From: Alphaproteobacteria bacterium
GTDB taxonomy: Bacteria; Pseudomonadota; Alphaproteobacteria; Rhodobacterales; Rhodobacteraceae
Assembly (NCBI GenBank): GCA_009908505.1
Contig: JAAAPD010000046.1
Location: 40,119-104,118 of the forward strand
Reading direction: 5' to 3'
DNA: 64,000 nucleotides
The notes below the pieces were generated by a model. It did no database searches and was not told the DNA's origin. It saw nothing but the letters and a program-made list of their open reading frames with translations. Shown in pieces: positions 24,095 to 33,576 of the stretch (its first letter is position 1; each line of letters starts with the position of its first letter). The translations under genes and the position numbers were made by a program.

Positions 24095-24508
24095 ATGACG
24101 AAAATGGCTTTGGGAACGCATCCGTTCCTTCTGGGGTTCGAACAGCTGGAACGGCTGGTGGAACGCACCGCGAAATCCGGCAATGACGGCTACCCCCCCT
24201 ATAATATCGAACAGACCTCCGACACCTCGTATCGGATCACCTTGGCCGTGGCCGGGTTTTCCGAGGACGACCTTTCGATCACGCTCGAGGACAACCAGCT
24301 GGTGATCCGGGGCAAGCAATCGGATGACGGTGACGGCCGCGTCTTCCTGCATCGCGGCATCGCGGCGCGGCAGTTCCAGCGGTCGTTCGTCCTGGCCGAC
24401 GGCGTCGATGTGGGCGAGGCAGTTATGGAAAACGGCCTGCTGCATGTCGACCTGACCCGGTCCGTGCCCGAAAGCGTCGTTCAGACGATCAATATCCGGA
24501 GGAGTTGA
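24095..24508 (+). CDS. Small heat shock protein, Hsp20/IbpA family
   Basis: PPYNIEQTSDTSYRITLAVAGFSEDDLSITLEDNQLVIRGKQSDD...FLHRGIAARQFQRSFVLADGVDVGEAVMENGLLHVDL. Confidence 0.95.
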   Translation: MTKMALGTHPFLLGFEQLERLVERTAKSGNDGYPPYNIEQTSDTSYRITLAVAGFSEDDLSITLEDNQLVIRGKQSDDGDGRVFLHRGIAARQFQRSFVLADGVDVGEAVMENGLLHVDLTRSVPESVVQTINIRRS

Positions 24509-24511
24509 GCC

Positions 24512-24736
24512 ATGAACACCAAGTACGAATTTGACGGCACGGGCGAGCGGATCGTTTATGTCAAGCCGGTCGCCGTCGCCGACCTTCCCGAAGAGGTGCG
24601 CGAGCAATCGGGCGGGATGGAGCAGGTCTATGCGGTCCATGACAGCGATGGCCAGCAATTGGCGCTGGTGGCGAACCGGTCGCTGGCCTTCGTGTTGGCG
24701 CGCCAGCACAACATGACGCCCGTGACGGTGCATTAG
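24512..24736 (+). CDS. DUF1150 family protein
   Basis: 74 aa; ERIVYVKPVAVADLPEEVREQSGGMEQVYAVHDSDGQQLALVANRSLAFVLARQHNMTPVTVH, immediately after hsp20. Confidence 0.82.
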   Translation: MNTKYEFDGTGERIVYVKPVAVADLPEEVREQSGGMEQVYAVHDSDGQQLALVANRSLAFVLARQHNMTPVTVH

Positions 24737-24763
24737 CGCGCTCGACTTTCCACGAACCCGACC

Positions 24764-25456
24764 CTAGCGCCAGATGCCGAAACGCTCGGCGCAATAGGCC
24801 GCGCAGTCCCGGTTGAGGGTTGCGCGGTTTTCGTTTGACTGAAGGGCCGCGTCCTCGTTCCCCGTGGACCGTGCCAGCGCCCGAAGGGCTGGCAGGGCCT
24901 GGACCGGCACACCATTGGCCGCGATCAGGGCCGACAGCCAGATATCATCGACCGGTTGGAACCGCGGCGGCGGGGGTGTCAGGGGCGCCAGCATGGCTGG
25001 GGTAACGAGAACCCCCGCGAAACCCTGCACGATTGTCCCGCTCGGGCGCCCGATGCGATGCGCCGCGAAGGGCTGGGCCGCGACGGCGGTGCGGGAAGCG
25101 GCGGCATGGGCTTGTGCGAACCCGGCTGCCCAGCCGGGGCCGTAGGCCCAGTCATCGTCGCAGAACAGGATCGGGGCATCACCGGGCAGGGTCGCGGCAA
25201 GTGGCAGAACCTTGGTGGCCGGTCCCAGGTCGGTTTTGGCCCAGTACAGTTCGACCCCCTGCGGCAGGGTCGGGGGCGTCACCGGGCCTGGGAACCGATC
25301 ATAGGCGCGCGGCAGGGTCAGAACCACGCGGCCCACGCCCGATTGCGCCAGCAGGCTGTCCAGCGTCGGCCTCAGCCCGGCGAAACGCGGCGGCACGGAT
25401 GTCAGGGCCACGGTCAGCATGGCGATGAGCCTTCCAGCGGGCGCACCGGGGTGCAA
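24764..25456 (-). CDS. Glycosyltransferase-like protein (GT-A type suspected)
   Basis: LTSVPPRFAGLRPTLDSLLAQSG..., APILFCDDDWAYGPGWA (DDD motif), FQPVDDIWLSALI. Confidence 0.6.
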   Translation of the reverse strand: MHPGAPAGRLIAMLTVALTSVPPRFAGLRPTLDSLLAQSGVGRVVLTLPRAYDRFPGPVTPPTLPQGVELYWAKTDLGPATKVLPLAATLPGDAPILFCDDDWAYGPGWAAGFAQAHAAASRTAVAAQPFAAHRIGRPSGTIVQGFAGVLVTPAMLAPLTPPPPRFQPVDDIWLSALIAANGVPVQALPALRALARSTGNEDAALQSNENRATLNRDCAAYCAERFGIWR

Positions 25457-25512
25457 GGGGTTGCCAAGGCGCGCGATTTGCCTTTTCTAGGCGCGCAAGG
25501 AAAGGGACCGAA

Positions 25513-26553
25513 ATGGTAAAACGCAAGGGCTTCAAGCTGAACGGGGACGAGGTCGCCCCGGGGGCGCGCAAGACGGTCGAACTGCCGGTCAGCCTTCTTT
25601 CGGACCATACGCCGGTCAACCTGTCGGTCCATGTCATCCATGGCCGTCGCAAGGGGCCGACCGTTTTTGTCAGTGCGGCGGTCCACGGCGACGAGGTGAT
25701 GGGCGTCGAGATCTGCCGCCGGCTGCTGCAATCGTCCCTTCTGGACAAGTTACGCGGGACCTTGATGGTCGTGCCCATCGTCAACACGTTCGGGTTCCAG
25801 AACCGGTCGCGCTACCTGCCGGACCGGCGTGACCTGAACCGCAGTTTTCCGGGTTTTGCGCGCGGGTCGCTGGCCTCGCGCCTGGCCGAGATATTCCTCG
25901 ACAGCGTGGTCAAGCGCTGTGATCTCGGGGTCGACCTGCATTCGGCCGCGGTCCATCGCACCAATCTGCCGCAGGTGCGCATCAACCCCGGAAGCGAACG
26001 CATGGTCGCACTGGCCGAATCCTTCGGCGCGCCGGTCGTGCTGTCCTCGCCCCTGCGGGACGGATCGCTGAGGGCCGAGGCGCAGCGCGCCGGGGTCGAT
26101 GTGCTGCTCTACGAGGCGGGCGAGGGGCTGCGTTTCGACGAGATGGCGGCGCGGGCCGGGGTGGCGGGCATCCTGCGGGTATTGCGGGACATGGAAATGC
26201 TTCCGGCCAAGGGCATCGCCAAGGCGCGCCGCAAACCGCTCTTTTCGAGTTCGAGCAGCTGGGTCCGCGCCCCGGCGGGCGGTCTTTTGCGCAGCTATCG
26301 CAGCGATGGCGACGTGGTCGAGGAGGGCGACGTGATCGCCGCTGTGTCGGACCCGTTCGGAGAGGTCGAAACCGAGGTGATCGCCCCCAGTTCCGGTGTC
26401 GTGATCGGGCGGGCCGTGCTGCCTGTCGTCAACGAGGGCGATGCCCTGTTCCATATCGCCGAGGCGCCCCATGCCCGCGCGGCCGACACGGTCGAGGAGC
26501 TGGCCAGCCAACTGGAAAGCTCGCCCCTCTTCGACGAGGACGAAATCATCTAG
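25513..26553 (+). CDS. Succinylglutamate desuccinylase/aspartoacylase family (M14-like) protein
   Basis: GPTVFVSAAVHGDEVMGVEICRRL zinc-site HGDE; NRSFPGFARGS; DLHSAAVHRTNLPQVR. Confidence 0.9.
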   Translation: MVKRKGFKLNGDEVAPGARKTVELPVSLLSDHTPVNLSVHVIHGRRKGPTVFVSAAVHGDEVMGVEICRRLLQSSLLDKLRGTLMVVPIVNTFGFQNRSRYLPDRRDLNRSFPGFARGSLASRLAEIFLDSVVKRCDLGVDLHSAAVHRTNLPQVRINPGSERMVALAESFGAPVVLSSPLRDGSLRAEAQRAGVDVLLYEAGEGLRFDEMAARAGVAGILRVLRDMEMLPAKGIAKARRKPLFSSSSSWVRAPAGGLLRSYRSDGDVVEEGDVIAAVSDPFGEVETEVIAPSSGVVIGRAVLPVVNEGDALFHIAEAPHARAADTVEELASQLESSPLFDEDEII

Positions 26554-26607
26554 CCAGAACCGCGAAGCGATCGGGCCCGCGCCGCTGCGCGATTGGCGCA
26601 GCCAGGC

Positions 26608-26645
26608 AAAAGGCCCCCGCCGGATGTCCCGCGAGGGCCTTTTTT
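26608..26645. terminator. Intrinsic terminator (convergent genes)
   Basis: AAAAGGCCC...GGGCCTTTTTT inverted repeat between convergent stops. Confidence 0.82.
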
Positions 26646-26655
26646 CGTCTGCGCC

Positions 26656-28368
26656 TCAGTTGCCGGCGATCAGTCCCATGCTTTCCAGCTTGAGGATCAC
26701 CTGGTGCGCGCAGTTGTCGACCTCGACATTCTCGGTCTCGACGCGCAGCTCGGGATTTTCAGGCACGTCGTAAGGGTCCGAGATCCCGGTGAATTCCTTG
26801 ATCTTGCCCTCGCGCGCCAGCTTGTAGAGCCCCTTGCGGTCGCGACGTTCGCATTCCTCGATCGAGGTGGCCACGTGGACCTCGATGAAGGCGCCGAACT
26901 GCTCGATTTCCTCGCGCACATGGCGGCGGGTGGCCGCGTAGGGGGCGATCGGGGCGCAGATGGCGATGCCGCCGTTCTTGGTGATTTCCGAGGCGACGTA
27001 GCCGATCCGCTTGATGTTCAGGTCGCGGTGTTCCTTGGAAAAGCCCAGCTCGGAGCTGAGGTTCTTGCGCACGATGTCACCATCCAGAAGCGTGACGGGG
27101 CGGCCGCCCATCTCCATCAGCTTGACCATAAGCGCGTTGGCGATGGTCGATTTGCCGGACCCGGAGAAGCCGGTGAAGAACACGGTGAAACCCTGCTTGG
27201 AGCGCGGCGGCCTGGTGCGGCGCAGCTCCTTGACCACTTCGGGGAACGAGAACCATTCAGGGATCTCCAGCCCCTCGGCCAGGCGGCGGCGCAGCTCGGT
27301 GCCGGAAATGTTCAGGATGGTCACGTCGTCCTTGTCCGCGATCTCGTCGGCGGGTTCGTACTGGGCGCGTTCCTGAACGTAGACCATGTGCTTGAAGTCG
27401 ACCATTTCGAGGCCGATCTCGTCCTGGTGCTCGCGGAACAGGTCCTGCGCGTCGTAGGGGCCGTAAAAATCCTCGCCCTGGCTGTTCTTGCCGGGGCCGG
27501 CGTGGTCGCGGCCGACGATCATGTGGGTGCAGCCGTGGTTGCGGCGGATAATGCCGTGCCAGACCGCCTCGCGCGGGCCAGCCATGCGCATCGCCAGGTT
27601 CAGCAGCGACATGGTTGTGGTGGAAGACGGATACTTGTCCAGCACGGCCTCGTAGCAGCGCACGCGGGTGAAATGGTCGACGTCGCCGGGCTTGGTCATG
27701 CCCACGACCGGATGGATCAACAAGTTGGCCTGGGCCTCTTTCGCGGCGCGGAAGGTCAGTTCCTGGTGCGCACGGTGCAGCGGGTTGCGCGTCTGGAAGG
27801 CCACGACACGGCGCCAGCCCAGCTTGCGGAACAGGGCGCGCAACTCGTTGGGCGTATCGCGACGGCCCCGAAAATCGTAGTGCACCGGTTGTTGGATGCC
27901 GGTGACCGGCCCGCCCAGGTAGACCTTGCCGGCGCTGTTGTGCAGGTAGTTGACGGCCGGGTGGGCGCTGTCATCGGCGCCAAAGACCTTTTCGGCCTCG
28001 CGCGACTTGTCCGGCGTCCAGCGGTCGGTGACGGTCATGGTGCCCAGGATCACGCCCTCTTGGTCGCGCAGGGCTATGTCCTGGCCCAGCTCGAGGCTGT
28101 CGGCGAATTCCGCGCTCACGTCCAGCGTGATGGGCATCGGCCAGAGCGTGCCGTCGGCCAGGCGCATGGTTTCGACGACGCTGTTGTAATCCGCTTCGCT
28201 CAGGAACCCCTTGAGCGGGCTGAACCCGCCGTTCATCAGCAGCTCGAGGTCGCAGATCTGGCGCGGGCTGAGATCCCAGCTGGTCAGGTCGGCGGCGTCG
28301 ACCTTCAGTTTCTGGGCGCTGTCATAGGACACGTAGAGTTCGGGGATCGGGGCTAGGTTGCTTTGCAT
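26656..28368 (-). CDS. Bifunctional sulfate adenylyltransferase / adenylylsulfate kinase (SAT N-terminal, APS kinase C-terminal)
   Basis: SAT motifs QTRNPLHRAHQ and VGRDHAGPG, then APS-kinase P-loop GFSGSGKST in one 570-aa ORF. Confidence 0.95.
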   Translation of the reverse strand: MQSNLAPIPELYVSYDSAQKLKVDAADLTSWDLSPRQICDLELLMNGGFSPLKGFLSEADYNSVVETMRLADGTLWPMPITLDVSAEFADSLELGQDIALRDQEGVILGTMTVTDRWTPDKSREAEKVFGADDSAHPAVNYLHNSAGKVYLGGPVTGIQQPVHYDFRGRRDTPNELRALFRKLGWRRVVAFQTRNPLHRAHQELTFRAAKEAQANLLIHPVVGMTKPGDVDHFTRVRCYEAVLDKYPSSTTTMSLLNLAMRMAGPREAVWHGIIRRNHGCTHMIVGRDHAGPGKNSQGEDFYGPYDAQDLFREHQDEIGLEMVDFKHMVYVQERAQYEPADEIADKDDVTILNISGTELRRRLAEGLEIPEWFSFPEVVKELRRTRPPRSKQGFTVFFTGFSGSGKSTIANALMVKLMEMGGRPVTLLDGDIVRKNLSSELGFSKEHRDLNIKRIGYVASEITKNGGIAICAPIAPYAATRRHVREEIEQFGAFIEVHVATSIEECERRDRKGLYKLAREGKIKEFTGISDPYDVPENPELRVETENVEVDNCAHQVILKLESMGLIAGN

Positions 28369-28595
28369 GGATTTCTCGTAGCTGGATCGGACGGACTGCT
28401 CGGGCGCGTCCTAGACCCGGAATATGGCGAAAGTCTAGCGCAACCAGCCCGCCCCGGCGTCAAAAGGACGGGGAAATCGGCAAGTGCGGCGTCATGGACG
28501 CGGGTTCGCGGGTGCCCGCCCCGCCAGGAACGCGCGTTCGCCCGCGACGGGGCCCGAAAAAAGGCGGTTCACGGCACCCGGAGCCCGGCCCGTTG

Positions 28596-29585
28596 TCAGG
28601 CGCTTTCGGGTTCGTTGGCGACGGCCGGTTCGGGTTCGCCCGCATCGGCCTGCTCGGCCAGCCAGCGTTCGGCCTCGAGGGCGGCCATGCAGCCCATCCC
28701 GGCGCTGGTGACGGCCTGGCGATACTTGTGATCGGTCAGGTCGCCCGCGGCATAGACGCCGGGAACGCTGGTTTCGGTGCTGTCGGGCTTGGTCACGACG
28801 TAGCCGCCCATATGGGTTTCCAGCACGTCCTTGACCAGTTCGTTGGCCGGCGCATGGCCGATGGCGACGAAAACCCCCTTCACCGCCAGGTCCCTGACAT
28901 CGCCGGTCTTGACGTTCTTGACCTTGATCCCCTCGACGCCGAGCGGGTTGTCGGCGCCGTAGACCTCTTCCAGCTGGTGGTCCCACAGGATATCCACCTT
29001 GGGATTCTTGAACAGGCGGTCCTGAAGGATCTTTTCCGCGCGCAACTCGTCGCGGCGGTGTATCAGCGTGACCTTCGAGGCGAAGTTTGTCAGGAAAAGC
29101 GCCTCTTCGACGGCGGTGTTGCCACCGCCGATCACGGCGATGTCCTGGCCGCGATAGAAGAAGCCGTCACAGGTCGCGCAGGCCGAGACGCCGAACCCCT
29201 TGAATTTCTCTTCCGAGGGCAGACCCAGCCATTTCGCCCGCGCCCCGGTGGCCAGGATGATCGCGTCGGCCACGTATTCCGTGCCGCTGTCCGACTGGCA
29301 GACGAAGGGGCGCTTGTCGAAGTCGATCGAGGTGATGATGTCGCCGATGATCTCTGTGCCCATGGCCTTGGCATGGGCCTCCATGTTGACCATCAGGTCG
29401 GGGCCCTGGATCTCGGTCTCGCCGGGCCAGTTCTCGACATCGGTGGTCGTGGTCAGCTGGCCGCCGGGCTCGATCCCCTGGACGAGGATCGGTTCCAGCA
29501 TGGCGCGGCTGGCATAGACACCGGCGGTATATCCAGCCGGCCCCGAGCCGACGATCAGGACTTTGGTGCGGCGTTGCTCGGCCAT
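28596..29585 (-). CDS. trxB: Thioredoxin reductase
   Basis: TKVLIVGSGPAGYTAGVYASRA; redox CATCDGFF; GVYAAGDLTDHKYRQAVTSAGMGCMAALEAERWL. Confidence 0.96.
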   Translation of the reverse strand: MAEQRRTKVLIVGSGPAGYTAGVYASRAMLEPILVQGIEPGGQLTTTTDVENWPGETEIQGPDLMVNMEAHAKAMGTEIIGDIITSIDFDKRPFVCQSDSGTEYVADAIILATGARAKWLGLPSEEKFKGFGVSACATCDGFFYRGQDIAVIGGGNTAVEEALFLTNFASKVTLIHRRDELRAEKILQDRLFKNPKVDILWDHQLEEVYGADNPLGVEGIKVKNVKTGDVRDLAVKGVFVAIGHAPANELVKDVLETHMGGYVVTKPDSTETSVPGVYAAGDLTDHKYRQAVTSAGMGCMAALEAERWLAEQADAGEPEPAVANEPESA

Positions 29586-29760
29586 GGCGAATTCCCCTCG
29601 AATTTGATGCGGCCTCCGATATAGGCGGCTGTGCGGCCGGGCGAAAGGGGCAGATGGCCGCAAGTCAACATGAGAAACGATCTTGCGCCAAGGCGAAAGA
29701 TTATTGCGCCCCGGCGGCCTGACGCGTATGGTCTGGCAAATCACCCGCGAAGAGGACCGC

Positions 29761-30267
29761 ATGCCCATGCCCGGCACACGCCTGGACGAGATCGACCGCA
29801 AGATCCTGGCCGAGTTGCAGGCCGATGGCCGCATGACCAATGTGGAACTGGCCAAGCGGGTCGGCATATCCGCGCCGCCCTGTCTGCGCCGTGTCCGCAC
29901 CCTGGAGGAACAGGGATATATTCGGGGCTATCACGCCGATGTGGATGCCCGCGAGCTGGGCTTCGAAGTGCAGGTTTTCGCGATGGTCGGGCTGGTCAGT
30001 CAGGCCGAAAAGGACCTGTCCGCCTTCGAGGAGAAATGCGCCGGCTGGCCGCTTGTGCGCGAATGCCACATGCTCAATGGCGAAGTGGATTTCATCCTCA
30101 AATGCGTGGCCCCAGACCTGCGGTCGTTCCAGACCTTCCTGACCGAGGAACTGACCGCCGCCGACAACGTGGCCAGCGTCAAGACCTCGCTTGTGATCCG
30201 CGGCGCCAAGGACGACCCCGGCGTGCCGTTCGACGTGCTCGAGGCGCGGCTGGCGCAAGAGGCCTGA
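29761..30267 (+). CDS. Lrp/AsnC family transcriptional regulator
   Basis: LDEIDRKILAELQADGRMTNVELAKRVGISAPPCLRRVRTLEEQGYIRGYHA. Confidence 0.94.
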   Translation: MPMPGTRLDEIDRKILAELQADGRMTNVELAKRVGISAPPCLRRVRTLEEQGYIRGYHADVDARELGFEVQVFAMVGLVSQAEKDLSAFEEKCAGWPLVRECHMLNGEVDFILKCVAPDLRSFQTFLTEELTAADNVASVKTSLVIRGAKDDPGVPFDVLEARLAQEA

Positions 30268-30278
30268 GGGCGGCTCCG

Positions 30279-31079
30279 TCAGGCCACGTCGAACAGGTCG
30301 ATATCCCGCAATGACATGCGCGGATGCATCAGCAGGCCGAAATCGTCCAGCGTCTCCACCTGCGGAAACAGGCTGAGGTAAAGTTCCAGCATATCGCCGC
30401 GAAGGCCCAACTGGTGCCGTACGCCAGGGTTGTAGCTGTCCAGTTCCACACCGTTAACAACGATGCGTTCATGGGCGGCAAAGCCCAGTTGAAACACCGG
30501 CACCGGGCTGGGCGGAGAGACCTCGAAAATGGCATCACCGTCGATGAAATCGGTGGCCGGCACGAAGGCCGCGCCGTGGCCGGTAATATGTTCGATGGCC
30601 GGGGTGCGATGGTAGAGCCGCGCCGACGGACCCAGCAGAAGGTCTGGCATGGGCCGGCCGATTCCCAGCGCATCCCCGGAGAGGCGGGTCAGCTTGCCGG
30701 AGCTCTGTGACGACTCGGATTCAGCGGGATGGATGGTGATCGACCCCCGCCAGAGCACGGTCTGGAAGCCGTTGGTCACGGTCTTGACCTTGTCGCCGGG
30801 CAGGATGTCCTCGATCGCGACGGTGCCGCGATCGGTGGTCAGAAGACAGCCCCGCGCCATGGCGGTGAAACCGTCTTCGAAAGCCGGAATCGCCGGGGCG
30901 ATCCGGTTGAACTCGTCAATGTCACCGTTGGAGAGCAGATGGGACACCTCGTAGCGGCGCATGAGAGGCGGTCTGCGCCGAGGTTGTCCCTCTGGTCGAG
31001 CGATCCGGTCCGTAGGGCGGGCCAGCGGAGTATTCGGGTCGGCTGCGAGGCCAGCAGCCATTCGCGGGGTCCGTGTCAT
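30279..31079 (-). CDS. Hint-domain containing protein
   Basis: ARGCLLTTDRGTVAIEDILPGDKVKTVTNGFQTVLWRGS...LLLGPSARLYHRTP; resembles stand-alone Hint domains of Rhodobacterales. Confidence 0.85.
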   Translation of the reverse strand: MTRTPRMAAGLAADPNTPLARPTDRIARPEGQPRRRPPLMRRYEVSHLLSNGDIDEFNRIAPAIPAFEDGFTAMARGCLLTTDRGTVAIEDILPGDKVKTVTNGFQTVLWRGSITIHPAESESSQSSGKLTRLSGDALGIGRPMPDLLLGPSARLYHRTPAIEHITGHGAAFVPATDFIDGDAIFEVSPPSPVPVFQLGFAAHERIVVNGVELDSYNPGVRHQLGLRGDMLELYLSLFPQVETLDDFGLLMHPRMSLRDIDLFDVA

Positions 31080-31236
31080 GCGATCACCTTGCGGTTGGTC
31101 ACATCATCTGTCGGCCCCCACCGACAACATCTGAGGAACGTTGCTGATGAAAGGGAAAATGGCGTGCGCCGCGCGGTTTCGTCAATCTTTCGATGCAATT
31201 GCGCCGGTTCGGTCGCTTTTTCGGTGTCCAATACGC

Positions 31237-31265
31237 AAAAACGCCCGGCGATTGTTCGCCGGGCG
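31237..31265 (-). terminator. Intrinsic terminator, minus strand, downstream of 55-aa small gene
   Basis: CGCCCGGCG-ATTGTT-CGCCGGGCG, AAAAA on + side gives U-tract on minus transcript. Confidence 0.85.
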
Positions 31266-31328
31266 CGAAGAATGCTGCCACAATCGGGCGGTGCGGGCTG
31301 GCCCGCCCTGTCGAATCGCTGCGCCGGA

Positions 31329-31496
31329 TCAGGCCGCGGGCCGGGGGGTGCGCGCGTCGTTGTCGCGCAGGGCGGCAACGGCCCGGCGGCTGGCGATGAA
31401 GGCCTCTCGGCGCAGACCGCGTTCCCAGGGCATTCGGGTGGTGCATTTGTCGGCTTCTTCGATGATGCCGTTCATCCAGCGCGTCTTGATCTTCAT
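31329..31496 (-). CDS. Small basic protein, 55 aa (absent from supplied ORF track)
   Basis: [57 protein letters not shown]-like GAGGACAGG just upstream of ATG; terminator downstream. Confidence 0.75.
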   Translation of the reverse strand: MKIKTRWMNGIIEEADKCTTRMPWERGLRREAFIASRRAVAALRDNDARTPRPAA

Positions 31497-31765
31497 GGTC
31501 CTGTCCTCGTGAAAGCTGGTTTTTGTTTTCTGCTCGGGGACAGGTATGGCGGATCAAAAGGGCATCAGTTTGACCGGGGTGAAAATACTTCACCGGCCCT
31601 GCGCGGGAAATGCGGCGTCCGTGTCCGTGTCCCGGGGTATGGCGCCTGAACCTTGCTGTATTGGCTTTATGGTAAATGCGGCGACAATCCTGCGCGATCT
31701 GCCGCGATTGTTTCGCGCAACTTTGGGCAGGAAAATGGCGGCCAGCTGCCGTCTTGCTGCCGCAT

Positions 31766-32521
31766 TCACAACCGGATCGCAGAGATCAGGCGGCCGTAAT
31801 CGGCTTCTTTCGCGTGGGTGCTGCGGCGGTAGCTGTAGAATCGTTTCGGGTCCGCATAGGTGCAATGGCGCGTCCATTCGGCGTCGCCGATGCCGGCCTG
31901 CCGCAGCCGGTGCAATCCGAACCCCGGCAGGTCGAAGAGATAGCGGTCGCCCTCGCCGTTGGCGAAAAAGCGGGCATTGCCGGGGTCGCCGGCCAGGAAA
32001 TCGTCCAGGAATTCCGGCCCGACCTCGTAATTGCGCTGGCTGATGCAGGGGCCGATCACGGCCATGGCGTCGTTGCGATCCGCGCCCAGCGACTCCATCG
32101 CGTCAAGCGTGGCCTCCAGCACGCCGTCCAGCGCGCCTTTCCAGCCGGCATGGGCGGCGCCGATCACCCCGGCGGCCCGGTCGGCGAAGAGCACCGGCAT
32201 GCAGTCGGCGGTCAGAACGCTCAGGGCCAGGCCGGGCTGGTCGGTGACCAGCGCATCCGCCTTCGGCCGGTGTTCCGCCGGGTCGGCCACTGTAACGACA
32301 TCGGCCGAATGCACCTGGTGAACACCGACCATCGCGTCCGGGTCCAGCGCAAGCGCCGCGGCCACGCGCGCGCGGTTGATCGTCACCGCCTCGTGCTGGT
32401 CGGAACTGCCATAACCGCAATTGAGCCCGGCAAAGACACCCGAGGATGCCCCGCCAAGGCGGGTGAAGAACCCGTGCTGCAACGGCGCGAGGCCGGGGGC
32501 AGTGATGATGTCGAGCGTCAT
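31766..32521 (-). CDS. pgeF: Peptidoglycan editing factor PgeF / multicopper polyphenol oxidase family (YfiH)
   Basis: HGFFTRLGGASSGVFAGLNCGYGSSD; MVGVHQVHSADVV; TADCMPVLFADRAAGVIGAAHAGWKGALDGVLEA. Confidence 0.94.
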   Translation of the reverse strand: MTLDIITAPGLAPLQHGFFTRLGGASSGVFAGLNCGYGSSDQHEAVTINRARVAAALALDPDAMVGVHQVHSADVVTVADPAEHRPKADALVTDQPGLALSVLTADCMPVLFADRAAGVIGAAHAGWKGALDGVLEATLDAMESLGADRNDAMAVIGPCISQRNYEVGPEFLDDFLAGDPGNARFFANGEGDRYLFDLPGFGLHRLRQAGIGDAEWTRHCTYADPKRFYSYRRSTHAKEADYGRLISAIRL

Positions 32522-33576
32522 GCGTCCAATCCCGGTGGCGGCGGACCCTCCTCGGGGAACAGCCCCATCACCTTGAACAGGTGACCCATCTGGTCGGGGT
32601 GCGTCAACCGCCGGTGGGCCGCGACATGCGAGTCAAGCGTGGCGGCATCCATGTTGCGGGCCAGCGTCCGGGCCCGCTCGGTGATGCCCAGTCGTTCAAG
32701 GAACACGCCCTGCGCGGTCAACCGGGTGGCCCGCGCCGGGGCGGCGGCATCGGCGATGGCCTCGAAATCCACATGGGCGGTCAGATCTGCAAGGCCAGGG
32801 GCGGCGAAAGGGTCGACGCGGTTATGCCCCTGCACGGCCTGCAGGGTATCGCCCATGGAGCGCCAGTCGCCGTAATCGACGATCAGCGCCGCGCCGCCAT
32901 GAAGCGCGATACGCTGGCCGATCTGCGCCACAAGGCCCGGCAGGGACGGGCAGGTTTCCACGATGTCGCCCGGTTGCGTGTCCGCAATCCGATGATCGAG
33001 CGCGGCCAGCGGCGCGGGCTCGGACAGGCCCGGGGTCAGTTCGCCGTCCTGCGCGCCCACCATGACCTCTCGCCAGCCTTGCGCGTCGCGCTGGAACTGG
33101 CGGATCGGCAGGGCGTCGAAGAATTCGTTGGCGACAAGAAAAAGCGGGGCCTCGGGCAGCGCGTCGAGGCTGTCGACATGGCGCGCGTCGGGCAGGCGCT
33201 CGGATTGCATTGCGCGCAGGGTCGCGGAGGCCTCGACAAGGTGCAGTTGCGCGGCCGCCTGGAAGCCCGGCACGCCTTGCGTGGCCCGAAGCGCATCGGC
33301 CATCAGCGTGCCACGGCCCGGACCCAGCTCGGCCAGGATAAACCGGTCCGGCGCGCCCTGGTCCAGCCAGGCCTGGGCGAGGGCCAGGCCGACCACCTCG
33401 CCGAACATCTGGCTTATCTCGGGGGCGGTGATGAAATCGCCCGCGCGGCCCAGCGGGTCGCGGGTGCTGTAATAACCATGCTCGGGATGCAGCAGGCAAT
33501 CGGCCATGTAGTCGGATAGGGGCATCGGCCCCGTGGCCGCGATGCGGCGAAGCATCAGATCCCCCAGCGGGGTCAC
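32518..33576 (-). CDS. SAM-dependent methyltransferase, MidA/NDUFAF7 family
   Basis: [71 protein letters not shown] start overlaps lgt stop; ATG 33555 also possible. Confidence 0.92.
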   Translation of the reverse strand: MTPLGDLMLRRIAATGPMPLSDYMADCLLHPEHGYYSTRDPLGRAGDFITAPEISQMFGEVVGLALAQAWLDQGAPDRFILAELGPGRGTLMADALRATQGVPGFQAAAQLHLVEASATLRAMQSERLPDARHVDSLDALPEAPLFLVANEFFDALPIRQFQRDAQGWREVMVGAQDGELTPGLSEPAPLAALDHRIADTQPGDIVETCPSLPGLVAQIGQRIALHGGAALIVDYGDWRSMGDTLQAVQGHNRVDPFAAPGLADLTAHVDFEAIADAAAPARATRLTAQGVFLERLGITERARTLARNMDAATLDSHVAAHRRLTHPDQMGHLFKVMGLFPEEGPPPPGLDA

